Source: Streptomyces sp. MNU76
GTDB taxonomy: Bacteria > Actinomycetota > Actinomycetes > Streptomycetales > Streptomycetaceae
Length of the DNA: 64,000 nucleotides
Direction: 5' to 3'
Assembly: GCF_020982545.1 (NCBI RefSeq)
Contig: NZ_JAJKLK010000007.1
Location: 400,078-464,077 of the forward strand
Part shown: piece after piece, positions 31,940 to 41,881 of the stretch
Layout of the letters: every line of letters starts with the position of its first letter
How positions within the stretch are numbered: position 1 is the first letter of the stretch
Translations under genes and position numbers: made by a program
Notes under the pieces: generated by a model
What the model was told of the DNA's origin: nothing
What the model saw: the letters and a program-made list of their open reading frames with translations, nothing else
The model's database searches: none

Positions 31940-34900
31940 CCCGCACTTCCCTGACTCCGGTGCCCCAGCCGCCGCAGGTCTGCAGACCGGGTGCCGGCGG
32001 GCTGGAGGTCGGCGTACGGGTGGAGGCGGGCTCCCGCGGTGCCGTCGGCAAGGGTGCGCTGCGGTGCCGCTGGTTGGGCCGGGGTGGGGGCCGGGTCGGT
32101 GCGGCCGAGCAGGTCGAGGGCGGCTTGGGGCCGTGGTCGCGGCGGGCGGCGGCCATCTCGTCCAGGTCCCACGCCATCTCGCCGACCACCGTACGGCGCG
32201 CGCCGCGGGACTCGACGGTGCCGCGCACGAGCAGCAGGCCGGAGTGGAACACGGTGTGCGCGCAGGCTTCGTGGGAGTTCTCGAAGAAGGCGAGATCGAC
32301 CAGGCCGGTGCCGTCCTCCAGGGTCACGAAGATGATCCTCTTGCCGGACGCGATCGGCGGGGTCTGGGTGGAGGCGCGGACTCCGGCGACCAGGACGTTC
32401 TGTCCGGGGATCATGCCCCGCAGGTGCGCGGCGGTGGTCGCGCCGAGTTCGTTCAGCAGCCGGTGGTGGTGCTCCATCAGGTGATGGGTGACGTCGATCT
32501 GGAGCGTGTCCAGCTCCGCGCCGAGCTTGTCCCGGCTGGTCATCTCGGGAAGCCCGCTCGGGGTAGAGGTCACCAGCTCGCCGCCGAGCGGCAGTTGGCC
32601 GTCGGTGGTGGTGCGGGCGCGGGACTGCCGGTGGAGCTCGGTCGCCTGCAGCAGGAGATCTCGCCGGGTGAGGTCGCCTCGGAGCGGTCCGAGCGCGCCG
32701 ATCCGGATCAGCCGCTGCGCGATCGGCAGGGAGGGGCGGGCGCGCTGCCACAGGTCCTGCAGGCCGGTGTAGGGCTGGCCGGCCACGAGTCGTGTGACCT
32801 CACCCTCGCTGATCCCTTTGATGTTGGTGAAGGCGAGGCGCACGCCCCAGCCCTGCTCGGTCTGTTCGACCATGTGCGTCGCTTGGGAGTGGTTGAGGTC
32901 GACGGGCAGGATCGGCACGCCGTGGCGGCGGGCATCGGACACGACGAGCCGTCGCGGCCACATCCCGGGGTCGTGCTCCAGGAGCCCGGCGTAGAGGAAC
33001 GCCGGGAAGCGTGCTTTCAGGAAGGCGCTCTGAAGTGCAGGAACAGCGAATGCGACAGCGTGCGCCCTGCAGAATCCATATGCTCCGTGGCTGGAGATGG
33101 TCTCCCAGACCTCGTCCAGCACGGCCGTGCTGTAGCCGCGGTCACCGGCCGTACGGCGGAACCACTCCTCGACGCGGGGGAGCCGGTCGGGGTCGCCAAG
33201 GGCGCGGCGGGCGTACTCGCCGGCAGCCCGATCGCAGCCGGTCAGCTGTGTGAACGTCGCGATGATCTGCTCGTGCCAGATGGTCACGCCGTACGTGTCC
33301 GACAGGATCGGCTCCAGGTCCGGGTGCGCGTACCGCGGGGCCGCGCCGTGCCGGGCCGCTATGAAGAGCGCAGGCATGCCTCCGGCCACTGGGCCCGGAC
33401 GGAATAGCGAGATGTCGGCGATGACGTCCTGCATGTGTCTCGGCTGCAGCCTGGACAAAAGATCTTGTTGACCAGGTGACTCCAATTGGAACAGGCCCAC
33501 GGTGTCCGAGGCCTGGATCATCTCGAAGGCCAGCCGGTCGTTGAGGTCGACGTGGTCGGGATTGTCGAGGTCGAGGACTCTCCCGGTGACGCGGCGGATC
33601 TCCGCGACAGCGTGCGCCATCGCACTCTGAAGACGGATTCCGAGCACGTCCAGCTTCAGAAGGGCGTAGCCGCCGAGCTCGATGTCCTCCTTGTCGGCCT
33701 GCACCATCGGGTAGCCGGCCGGGGTCGGCTGCACCGGCAGCCGGTCCAGCAGGGACGCGTCGGACAGGATCACCCCGCAGGGGTGCATGGCGTAGCCGCG
33801 GGGCAGCGCGTCCAGGCCCTCGGCGAGCTCCCACAGCGGTCCGAACTTCTCTCCCTGGGAGGCGAGTTGCCGCAGCTCCGGGAGTTCCGCCAGTGCGGCG
33901 CGGATGTCGCGCGCCCTGATGTGCGGGAAGCTCTTGGCGATCTCGCCCACGACCTGGGGCGGAATCCCGAGGGCAAGCCCGGTGTCCCTCAAGGCGTGCC
34001 TTGCCCTGTAGGTCTCGGGCATGCCGGTAACCGCGGTCCGCTCCGTGCCGAACCGCTTGATGATCGCGTCGTACACCTCCAGGCGCCGCTCGGACTCCAC
34101 GTCGAGGTCGATGTCCGGGAGCGACGTACGGCGCTCGTTCACGAACCTTTCGAACAGGAGATGATGATCAAGGGGATTGGCTGTGGCGATGAACAAGGAG
34201 TGGTTGACCATGCTCCCTGCGCCGGAGCCGCGCGCGGCGACCCGGATCCCCAGCGCCCGGGTATCGGCGACCACCTGGGCCACGGCGAGGAAGTAGGCCT
34301 CAAAGCCGGTGAGCCGGCCGATGACTTCGAGCTCGTAGTCGAGCTGTCGTACGGCGCGTTCGTCGCGGTCCAGGCCGCGGGCGACCATCCCGGCCTCGCA
34401 CCGCTGCCTCAGCAGCCGCATCCCCGAACCGGACTCCGGGCCCGCGCCCACGACGGACGGCTCGGGGAAGTGAGGGGTGCCCAGGCCGAGGTCGGCCGGG
34501 GTGAGGGTGCAGGACTGTCCGGTGGCCTCGGTCTCGCTCAGCAGGCGTACGGCGCGGGCGGACTCGTCGCCGACGGCCTGGGCGATCCGCTCGGCGACCG
34601 CGGACATGGCGGCCGGGCCCTTCAGCCACCGCTCCCCGCCGTCGAGATGCCGGCGGTCGACGGGCCGCAGCAGCCGGGCGGCGTCGAGCACGTCGGCCAG
34701 CCGGTGCTGGCCGGGGTCGGCGTAGCGGACCGCGTTCGTCAACACGGTGCGTACGCCGAGCTGGTCGGCCAGACCCACGGTGCGCGCGGCCAGCCGCAGC
34801 GATCCCGCGCCGGTGCCCTCCCGGCCCAGATACACGGTCTCCAGCCGCAGCCGCTCTCCAGCCAGCTCCCGCCACGGCGCGAGCAGCTGCTCGGCGACAT

Positions 34901-35386
34901 CCGGGCGGCCTGCGGACAGCGCCCGCACCGGCTCGGAGGACGGTCCGAGCAGCACCACCAGGTCCTCGTCGGCGTACGCGCGCAAGGCCGTCCAGGACAC
35001 GACCGGCGCCGCGCCGTCTGCTTCGGCATGCGCGGCGGACACCAGGCGGCACAGCCTCGCCCACCCGGCCGCGTTCTGCGCGAGCAGGGTGATCCGCAGC
35101 GGCGGTTCCAGCACGTGCGCGCCGCCGCGCACTGGCGTACGAGGTCGTACGGCGGCCGGGTCCGGCGGGGTGAGCGGGGAGACGGCGACGTCGACGCCGA
35201 AGACGGGGCGGACGCCCGCGGCCATGGCGGCGGTGGCGAAGCGGACCGTGCCCGCGACGGTGTCCCGGTCGGTCAGTGCGAGCGTCGTCATCCCGCGCTC
35301 GGCGGCGCGCTGCACGAGGGCGTCGGGGAGGGAGGCTCCGTAGCGGGCGGCGTATCCGGAGGCGACGCGCAGATGAGTAAATCCAC
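31936..35386 (-). CDS. dnaE2: Error-prone DNA polymerase III alpha subunit (DnaE2/ImuC type)
   Basis: About 1150 residues. An N-terminal PHP domain (FTHLRVASGYAARYGASLP, LALTDRDTVAG), the polymerase palm with SLPDIDLDVESE, a helix-hairpin-helix region and a C-terminal OB fold (NVLVAGVRASTQTPP) match the DnaE2 branch. Two single-base breaks are inferred. Near 35380 a GTG with GGGAGGT would read VGFTHLR if one G were added. Near 32130 one extra C restores ALDLLGRTDPAP through to LRRLGHRSQGSAG and a stop overlapping the ImuB-like start. Without them, an upstream TTG start and a read-through tail to 31353 appear. DnaE2 performs damage-induced mutagenic synthesis. Confidence 0.85.
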
Positions 35387-35662
35387 GGCTTCCACCTCCC
35401 GTCTTTCGCTTGCCGTCCCTCCCTGATCTGTGTCCTCTCCAGGTATCCCACGATACTCCGAATTCGCACAAGCGTGCGAACGGGTGGACTGGTGCTGTCG
35501 TTCGCCGCACAGCGGACGCAAGGACCGGGAGGGGCCTTGAATCACGGGCCCCGGGGAGCGCGCATGTGACGTGCCTCTCACTTCCCAAGTTGATCTACGG
35601 AAACGGCGTCACTTGGGCGGGAAGGGTGAGGCCGGCGCTCGTCCGGCCCGGAGAGGCACTCC

Positions 35663-35899
35663 ATGCCCCAGCTCTTCCACAACCTCGCGCTGCTCGCGGC
35701 GCTGGCCAGCCTCGCGGTGATCGCCCTCAGCTCGTTCGCGCTGTACGCCGGCGACGAGCTCACCGCAGACCAAGCCCGCATCCTGTGTGCCGCGATAAAG
35801 GCCATCGAGCACGTCGCAATCTCCTACGGCGCCGCCCTGGCCGCCCAGGCCGCGCCGCTCACACTGGTCGTGAAGGCGGTGACGCTCCTCCTCGGGTAG
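35663..35899 (+). CDS. Small hydrophobic protein
   Basis: 78 residues with two hydrophobic stretches (ALLAALASLAVIALSSFALY at the N-terminus and a C-terminal AQAAPLTLVVKAVTLLLG). GAGAGG lies before the ATG. The N-terminal stretch could be a membrane anchor. It lies between dnaE2 and the ligase gene; no family recognised. Confidence 0.45.
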   Translation: MPQLFHNLALLAALASLAVIALSSFALYAGDELTADQARILCAAIKAIEHVAISYGAALAAQAAPLTLVVKAVTLLLG

Positions 35900-35945
35900 C
35901 GCCGCTGCACATGCACGGGCGCCGCGGCGGCCGGAGTCTGATCGT

Positions 35946-36827
35946 GTGAACTTTCCCGTCGACGTCGCACTCGCCGAGCTCGTCCCGACCTTGCCGGTCG
36001 GGACGGGCTGGCGGTACGAGATGAAGTTCGACGGCCACAGGACCGTCATCTGGCGGGACGCGGAGACCGTCCGGCTCCAGGCCCGCTCCGGGCGGGACGT
36101 CACGCCGGTCTGGATGGACCTGGCCCTTGCTGCGCTCGACATGCTCCCCCCGGGCCTGGTCCTCGACGGAGAGGCAGTGATCTACGCCCACGGCAGGATC
36201 GATTTCGCGGCCGCGCAGTCGCGCGCCCTGTCCACTCCGGCCCGCGCGCGCCGCCTCGCCGAAGACCTGCCCGCTCATTTCGTGGCGTGGGACGTCCTTC
36301 TCCACCCCGAACATGGCGACGTCCGGGGACGGCGGTACGACGACCGCCGTGCCCTACTCGTCGATCTGCTGGAGGCGTACGACGTCAAGCCGCCGATCCA
36401 ACTGGTCCCGATGACCGACGACCCGGCAGTGGCCATGACCTGGTACCAACAGCTCCCGGAGCAAGGCATCGAGGGCATCGTGGCGAAGCAGGCCACCTCC
36501 GTTTACAGGACCACAGGCCGGGTCTGGAAGAAGATCAGGCATGCCGAGACCGTGGAGGCCGACATCGTCGGCTACACCGGGCCGGCCGCGCGGCCGCGGG
36601 CACTCGCGGTCCGGCTCCCCGACGGGCGTGTGGCGCTCACCCAGTCCCTGAAGGCACCGCTCGCGGCTCAGGTCGCGGTACATCTCGCGGCGAGCGGCCC
36701 GCCGCGCGACCGTCGCAGCCGGGCGGGGGAGCCCTACACCACTGCCGCTCCCGGTCTGGTGGTTGAGGTTCTGGCCGGGACGACCCGGCACGCCGTGGTG
36801 ACGGTGACCCGGCTCCGCAGTACGTGA
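35946..36827 (+). CDS. ATP-dependent DNA ligase (LigC/LigD-ligase type)
   Basis: 293 residues from a GTG behind GGAG. The covalent-catalysis motif I is MKFDGHR with Lys27; motif III lies in FVAWDVLL, motif IV in EGIVAKQ and motif V in WKKIRH; an OB-fold follows. It lacks the polymerase and nuclease domains of LigD, so it is a stand-alone ligase for nick sealing, possibly in end joining. Its position beside dnaE2 and the ImuB-like gene suggests a repair island. Confidence 0.85.
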   Translation: MNFPVDVALAELVPTLPVGTGWRYEMKFDGHRTVIWRDAETVRLQARSGRDVTPVWMDLALAALDMLPPGLVLDGEAVIYAHGRIDFAAAQSRALSTPARARRLAEDLPAHFVAWDVLLHPEHGDVRGRRYDDRRALLVDLLEAYDVKPPIQLVPMTDDPAVAMTWYQQLPEQGIEGIVAKQATSVYRTTGRVWKKIRHAETVEADIVGYTGPAARPRALAVRLPDGRVALTQSLKAPLAAQVAVHLAASGPPRDRRSRAGEPYTTAAPGLVVEVLAGTTRHAVVTVTRLRST

Positions 36828-36905
36828 ACCGGGCCGTGCGTCTCGGGTGCGATGGTCGCGACCTTCTTGCTGCGCGTCGATGTCGTCCCCTGCGGAGTGG
36901 CGGAT

Positions 36906-36947
36906 GTTGCCGGGGCCGACGGTCAGATGACCGCCGGCCCCGGCAAC
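36906..36947. terminator. Strong hairpin between ligase gene and convergent membrane-protein gene
   Basis: GTTGCCGGGGCCG pairs perfectly over 13 bp with CGGCCCCGGCAAC, with an inner GGTC/GACC. It sits between the ligase stop (36827) and the convergent stop (36965). Confidence 0.75.
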
Positions 36948-36964
36948 GACCTGCAAGGTGCCCT

Positions 36965-37225
36965 TCAACACCCGGGAGAAAGGGACGAACACGTGGGTAC
37001 GGCACGCCCGTCAGGCGGATCTGCGGAACTCGGGGGCGCCGACGCCAGTCCGATCGCCACGAGGAACATGGCAACGGTCGCGGCCGAGCCGATCGCCATG
37101 CCCAGGTCTCCCGTGGGCGGGACCGTCGTGCTGCTCTTCTTCGTGAAGAGGAACACGGCGACGCCGACGAACGCCGCCACCATGAGGATGAGCAACAGGC
37201 CGGTGGTGATGGGGAAGACGGTCAT
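36965..37225 (-). CDS. Small membrane protein, two transmembrane segments
   Basis: 86 residues. TGLLLILMVAAFVGVAVFLF and an MAIGSAATVAMFLVAIGLA segment are membrane-spanning, linked by a short KKSSTT turn; the tail is Pro/Ser/Cys-rich. The strong hairpin after its stop supports a real transcription unit, but the ribosome binding site is weak. Confidence 0.4.
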   Translation of the reverse strand: MTVFPITTGLLLILMVAAFVGVAVFLFTKKSSTTVPPTGDLGMAIGSAATVAMFLVAIGLASAPPSSADPPDGRAVPTCSSLSPGC

Positions 37226-37745
37226 CAGGCGGCCGGCATCTCCACCGGACCGACGGCGGCGCCCGTATCGAGCGTTTCGCTGAGCCCAGCAACGGCGCTC
37301 GTGTCCGTTTCCGCAGGTCGGAGGGATTGTCCTACCTGTGCTGTAGCTTCAAAGGTGCCAGTCAAGGGTTTCTCCTACTGCCCGTTCACGAGGGGTGGGG
37401 GACCCGGGACGCGCCGAGAGCCCTGGGATGCGGCAGCCGCCAAGCAAAGTCCGCAGTTCCAGGGCTCTTTCGTCGTGATCAGAGTCCTGTGACACCCACG
37501 ACGCTACCGGCAGGGTCTGACAATGGGCCGTCCGTGCCCGGCACGACACCGGAGAACCACGGCGTGCCGCTGTGCACCGAGGCCTGCTGCTGGCCGTCGT
37601 CACCACAAGTGACCGCCAGACCAGGCCATTCGTGCCACGAGAGCACGGAACGCCTGGGAGTCACGGCAGGGGGATAACCCGGTGACGTGAGGCGTGCGCC
37701 TTCGGGATGATGATGGTCCTGGGGCCACACGGGGTGGAGGAATCG
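37226..37745. other. Non-coding stretch
   Basis: 520 bases with no frame that shows Streptomyces codon bias plus a ribosome binding site. It presumably holds the divergent promoters for the small membrane protein and the HEPN gene. No repeat or hairpin stands out. Confidence 0.4.
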
Positions 37746-38600
37746 ATGCCACAGATGCAGCCGGCGGAGGCTCTGGCGACGTGTGAGCAGGCGTTGCGGA
37801 GCCTGATCGCCACGGTGTTGGCGAAGAAGCTGGGCAAGGACTGGGTCTCCCAGGTGTTCCCCGAGGAGCGGTTGGTCAAGATCCGGGGGGTCCGGGATGA
37901 AGAGGCTGGCCGCCGCACACGACGCGGGGTCGCTTCGGTACCGAGCAGCGAGCTGGCGTACGCCCAGTTCTTCGACATCCTCGCCCTGCTGAAGAAGTAC
38001 TGGGCGGATTTCAAGCCCGCGTTGGGCAATCAGAGCGAGACGTTGGGGCTGCTCAGCCGCTTCGAAGCACTGCGCAACTCCGTGGCCCACAGCCGGGATC
38101 TGCTTCCTTTCGAAGAGGAACTCCTGAGCGGCATCGCCGGCGAGATCCGGAACAGGGTGACCATCTACATGAGCAGCCAGGACCCGACCGGGGACTACTT
38201 CGCACGGATCGACAGCGTCACCGACAGCCTCGGGAACTGCATCGACAGCTTCCCGCCGGACCCCATGGAGCACGGGGTCTCGCTTCGGACCGGAGCGGTG
38301 CTGCACCCCGGCGACACGATCACCTTCCGGTGCCGCGGCACCGACCCCCAAGGCAGTGACCTCACGTGGTGGGTCCTTCCGGCCAGCGACACAGACAACC
38401 CCCACTACACGGGCCGGGATCTCGACATCGTCTGGCGCGTCAGCAGTGGCGACGTCGCCGCGCGCCGGGACGTCCACATCTACATGAAGAGCAGCGGCCC
38501 CTACCACCGGGTCAACACCGGGACGGACGGCTTCGACTACTGCGCTACGTTCATCTACACCGTCCTCCCCCGCGAGGACTCCGCACGAGCGACGTCCTGA
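37746..38600 (+). CDS. HEPN-domain protein, Swt1-like
   Basis: 284 residues from the ATG at 37746, 5 bases after GGAGG. The N-terminal 140 residues are helical with FFDILALLKKYWADFKPAL and LRNSVAHSRDLLPFE, placing Arg110 and His115 in the Rx4H HEPN spacing. The whole pattern is that of Swt1-like HEPN domains. The C-terminal half is beta-rich (LHPGDTITFRCRG, GRDLDIVWRVS) and may be a sensor or binding domain. HEPN proteins are typically ribonucleases in conflict systems; no partner antitoxin is obvious. Confidence 0.7.
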   Translation: MPQMQPAEALATCEQALRSLIATVLAKKLGKDWVSQVFPEERLVKIRGVRDEEAGRRTRRGVASVPSSELAYAQFFDILALLKKYWADFKPALGNQSETLGLLSRFEALRNSVAHSRDLLPFEEELLSGIAGEIRNRVTIYMSSQDPTGDYFARIDSVTDSLGNCIDSFPPDPMEHGVSLRTGAVLHPGDTITFRCRGTDPQGSDLTWWVLPASDTDNPHYTGRDLDIVWRVSSGDVAARRDVHIYMKSSGPYHRVNTGTDGFDYCATFIYTVLPREDSARATS

Positions 38601-38775
38601 ACATCGGACCGGAAGACAGGAACGAGCGATGGCGGAGGTGCACAGCGAGGAGGTGAACGGTGCGGGTGATCCGCACCGCACAACCTGACGAAGATCGCTC
38701 CAGTCCTTCGCCTTCGGCTCAGGAGGGAGGGCCTGGAGCGTACCCGCGTGGTCAAGTGGCCGCCAGTATCCGAGG

Positions 38776-39132
38776 CTAGGCTGCGACCGTCCTCGTCTGC
38801 TGGCGGTGGTGCTTGAGCTTGTCGCGGGCCGCCGTACGTTCGTACCCGTCTATCCCCTCCCAGAAGGTGTGGCAGAGGATCAGGGTGACGAGTTCGAGTT
38901 CACGTGCCCGCAGTGCGGCGATGCGCTGCTGGTCCGCCGGATCCCAGCCCGGGGAATCGGGGCGGGAGGAGGCGCGCCATGCACCTTCGTGGGTGGTCCA
39001 CCCGGGCAGCGGCTCCAGGGACCAGGGTTGCTTCTTGAGCAGGGGCTTCAGCTCGCTTCGTACCTCGTCAAGCTCGTCCTGGGCCTCGATGAGGTCCTGC
39101 GGGAAGTCGTACGTCTCGTCCTTCTGCGCCAC
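38776..39132 (-). CDS. Unknown small helical protein
   Basis: 118 residues from a GTG. A charged N-terminal helix (DLIEAQDELDEVRSELKPLL) is followed by WSLEPLPGWTTHEGAWR and a helical tail rich in Arg. Function unknown. It is divergent from the gene at 39260, with an inverted repeat between them. The start codon lacks a strong ribosome binding site. Confidence 0.55.
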   Translation of the reverse strand: MAQKDETYDFPQDLIEAQDELDEVRSELKPLLKKQPWSLEPLPGWTTHEGAWRASSRPDSPGWDPADQQRIAALRARELELVTLILCHTFWEGIDGYERTAARDKLKHHRQQTRTVAA

Positions 39133-39189
39133 GCCTTAACGGTACTGCCGTTCGAACGCCGCGCCCCGTACCTCAGAACCGTCATGAAC

Positions 39190-39215
39190 TCCTGACGTTT
39201 TCGGTATCGTCAGGA
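39190..39215. promoter_or_regulatory. Inverted repeat in a divergent promoter region
   Basis: TCCTGACG and CGTCAGGA, perfect 8-bp arms with a 10-base spacer, plus a further CCTGACGG half-site at 39219-39226. It sits between genes starting at 39132 (-) and 39260 (+), so one factor could control both. Confidence 0.55.
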
Positions 39216-39259
39216 TTGCCTGACGGCTCCACTGGTCGTCATCGAGCCGAGGAGGGGTC

Positions 39260-39871
39260 ATGGGCTGGCTGTACGCGGAGGGCGAGAACGAGAGCGAAGG
39301 CGGCAACCACGAGGGATGGGTGGTGGCCGTGCTGTCGGACGGAACGGACGCCGAGCAGGACACGTTCGACGACGCCGAAGAGACATGGAAGCGGCGCGTG
39401 AACTGGGCGTGGTCCTACAAATACGACGGCAAGGAGGGGCGACGGAAGGCGCAGGGCCTGCGCGTCATCTGCTACTGCGGGTGGCGGGGAGCCCGTCGCC
39501 CGGTCGACTTCGCCGACCCCGACGCATGCGACGTACAGCTGAGGCAGGAGTGGGAACGGCATTGCGAGATCAGCATGTCCCGCATGCTGACGCAACGTCT
39601 GCAGCGGCTCACCAGCGACCTGGCCGTTGCCTTCGACGAGTTGACCGGCACCTTCAACAACGACAGCGAGCCCGCGCGTCCTCTTCTCGCCGCCTACGCG
39701 GCCACCTCTCTGCTGATGGACGTCGAGGCGTGGCAGAGGGACGCCGTGCGCGCGGCCAGGAAGGGCGGCTTCTCCTGGGACGAGATCTCCGGCCCGCTCA
39801 TGATGAGCAAGCAGAGCGCACACGAGAAGTTTGCCAAGCACATGGAGGCGGACACGGAAGAGACGCCGTGA
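39260..39871 (+). CDS. Unknown protein with C-terminal HTH-like end
   Basis: 203 residues from an ATG with AGGAGGGG upstream. The N-terminal half is acidic, with Cys pairs (VICYCGWRG, a later RHCE-type Cys) that might bind zinc. The C-terminal end GGFSWDEISGPLMMSKQSAH looks like a small helix-turn-helix. It may be a regulator acting on the adjacent inverted repeat; unproven. A strong terminator follows. Confidence 0.6.
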   Translation: MGWLYAEGENESEGGNHEGWVVAVLSDGTDAEQDTFDDAEETWKRRVNWAWSYKYDGKEGRRKAQGLRVICYCGWRGARRPVDFADPDACDVQLRQEWERHCEISMSRMLTQRLQRLTSDLAVAFDELTGTFNNDSEPARPLLAAYAATSLLMDVEAWQRDAVRAARKGGFSWDEISGPLMMSKQSAHEKFAKHMEADTEETP

Positions 39872-39910
39872 ACGGACGCTGCCCGACTCCCGTCTGACCC
39901 GAGCACCGCA

Positions 39911-39953
39911 TGCTGATGCCCCGGCCCGCGACAGCGGGACCGGGGCATCAGCA
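39911..39953. terminator. Strong bidirectional terminator hairpin
   Basis: A 14-bp perfect stem TGCTGATGCCCCGG / CCGGGGCATCAGCA with an inner CCCGC/GCGGG stem separates the convergent genes ending at 39871 and 39983. Confidence 0.85.
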
Positions 39954-39982
39954 TCAGCAGTCCGAGGTGAAGCGTGCGGCTC

Positions 39983-40561
39983 TCAGCGAGTACGCGTGTC
40001 CGTGTAGGACTTGATCCGTTCGCCGTCGTGGCCCATCAGCACCGCCAACTGCTGGCCCGCCCACAGGGCGAGGGTCAGGGCTACTTCTCGCGCGTCCTCC
40101 ACCTCCTGGCCCTCGCGCAGGTACAGCAGATAGGGCGCCGCGATCCGGAGAAGGCGCGCCTGTGAGCCAGGCCCGGCCGGGCGGGCGGCGAAGTCCTCGG
40201 CAACCACCGACATGATCTCCACCGTGGTGGGGCCGGCCGGGTGCGCGTGCTGCTGGGCCTGGCTCACCTGGTCACCGTGGTCACGCAGCCAGTTGTCGAG
40301 CCGGTCCCGGTCCTGGCCGAGTTGCTGGTACACGTAGGCGATCAGTTCGCATGCCAGCCATTCGGTCAGCAGCAGCGAGTCCTCCCGCAGACAGTCGGCG
40401 GCGTGCCAGCACTTCAGCGCGGCGGTCAGGGAGTTGTACATCTCCCAGTTGGCGAGCGGCTGGCCTTCCCCGTCATGGTGAGCGGCCACATCGAGCGCGG
40501 TCGCCCGGATCAGCGAGAAGGCAGTGTCGCGCGGCTCGGGTCGGATGGTGGTCTCAGGCAT
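39983..40561 (-). CDS. Unknown helical protein
   Basis: 192 residues, helical throughout (WEMYNSLTAALKCWHAADC, LACELIAYVYQQLGQDRDRL, VALTLALWAGQQLAVLMG). No motif recognised. It overlaps the upstream gene by 8 bases, so the pair at 39983-41765 forms an operon and the proteins may work together. Confidence 0.6.
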   Translation of the reverse strand: MPETTIRPEPRDTAFSLIRATALDVAAHHDGEGQPLANWEMYNSLTAALKCWHAADCLREDSLLLTEWLACELIAYVYQQLGQDRDRLDNWLRDHGDQVSQAQQHAHPAGPTTVEIMSVVAEDFAARPAGPGSQARLLRIAAPYLLYLREGQEVEDAREVALTLALWAGQQLAVLMGHDGERIKSYTDTRTR

Positions 40562-41765
40562 CGCTGCCCTCCTGTACTGCAGTGGTGGGGGTGAAGACGT
40601 CCGGGCGGCCCGCCATGTAGGTCACGACCGCGTCCGGTACCTCGCGGCTGGGGACCGGGCCGACGACGGAGGCGGGTTCCAGTGCCTCTTGATCCGCCAG
40701 GAGCTGCGCCAGAGCCTCGCCCGCCCCGGCCGGGCCCGTCACCGCCACTCGTACCGCGTACGCGCCCCTGGGGCCCTGCGAGGGCGTCTGGCGGACGCCG
40801 TGGCTAGTGCCGGGACGGCCCGCGTCGCCCGCGTCGACGGTGTCCGCCATGCGCCGCAGGCACAGCCAGAGCCGATCGGCCGTGCCCGGAGACCACGGCG
40901 TGCGCAGTGCGCCGGTGGCCGGGTCCAACTCGCCGCGCCACTGCGCGTATCGACCGGCTACCGAGTTGTCCCAGGTACGCCGGGAGGAGTGCCATGTGAT
41001 CGGCGACTGTGACGGCGCGGACCCCAACTGGACGGGGTGACCGAGCTCGCCCAACCTCGCGATGACGTCTCCCAGCGGGCCCCAGACCGCGCGCCGTCGT
41101 CCCTTGAAGGCCTTCTCCAACTTCCGCCTGCCGTCCTCCGGCGTCAGCGCGTCGGCCGGGGCGCCCTGCGTACGAGGTCCGGCCAGCCGGACCAGCACGT
41201 TCAGCAGCTTCTTCCCGTTCTCGTCCACGGCGTGCACCCGGGCCGCCAGCGGTGGCCTCTTGCGGCCGGACGGCGTGGGCTCGGCTTCCATTACCTCCAC
41301 CCACACCACCGCCAGCGGACCGCCCTCGAGGAGACCGCGCGCCCAGGCCGCGTTCTCCGCCCGGCGCTCGCGCAGCTCGATCTGGTAGTCGACGACCGTC
41401 GCGATCCGCCAGCACATCGGGCACAGGTAGCGGCCGCGCCGCTCCGACAGCGGTAGCTGGCAGTTCGCCCCGCAGTCCGTGCACACCCGGACCGTCGCCG
41501 ACCGGCGCGCTTCCGCGGCCGCCAGCTGCCCGCCGGTGGCCTTCGTCGGCCGTGACTCCTTCACGGCGTACAGCGCGATCTCGGTCTCCTTGTCGCGGAA
41601 GTCGCGGCCGGCCACGTAGCCGCGGACCGGGCCGACCGGCTCGCGGGGGAGGTCGGCCCGGCTCAACTGGGTCTTGGAGGCCAGGGACCACGGGACCTTA
41701 TTCCAGCGGGCGTACCAGACCGGCACCTGCGGTTTCTGCTCCGGCATCAGCTGCTGCTCCGTCAC
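40554..41765 (-). CDS. Unknown protein with zinc-ribbon-like cysteines
   Basis: 403 residues. Two cysteine pairs around residues 94-120 (VCTDCGANC and YLCPMCWRI) form a likely zinc ribbon. An N-terminal WYARWNKVPW motif and a C-terminal half with several Trp (WSPGTADRLWLCLRRM) are otherwise unassigned. A nucleic-acid-binding role is a guess from the zinc ribbon. It overlaps the next gene by 8 bases. Confidence 0.55.
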   Translation of the reverse strand: MTEQQLMPEQKPQVPVWYARWNKVPWSLASKTQLSRADLPREPVGPVRGYVAGRDFRDKETEIALYAVKESRPTKATGGQLAAAEARRSATVRVCTDCGANCQLPLSERRGRYLCPMCWRIATVVDYQIELRERRAENAAWARGLLEGGPLAVVWVEVMEAEPTPSGRKRPPLAARVHAVDENGKKLLNVLVRLAGPRTQGAPADALTPEDGRRKLEKAFKGRRRAVWGPLGDVIARLGELGHPVQLGSAPSQSPITWHSSRRTWDNSVAGRYAQWRGELDPATGALRTPWSPGTADRLWLCLRRMADTVDAGDAGRPGTSHGVRQTPSQGPRGAYAVRVAVTGPAGAGEALAQLLADQEALEPASVVGPVPSREVPDAVVTYMAGRPDVFTPTTAVQEGSDA

Positions 41766-41881
41766 GCTGCGTCTCCTCTACGGGGGTTGGGTGGCGCCCT
41801 CGGCATCGCCGTCTCCTAGAGGGACGGTAGCCGTTCGACACCCACCACGCAAGCACGCGCAGGGCTCTGACCAGTGCTTTT

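Noticed and set aside
33486..35426. 646-residue + strand frame opposite dnaE2
   Set aside because: It is antisense to well-conserved polymerase and PHP motifs.
35663..35899. Holin-like phage protein
   Set aside because: It is small and hydrophobic, but there are no neighbouring endolysin or phage genes and the charge pattern is not distinctive.
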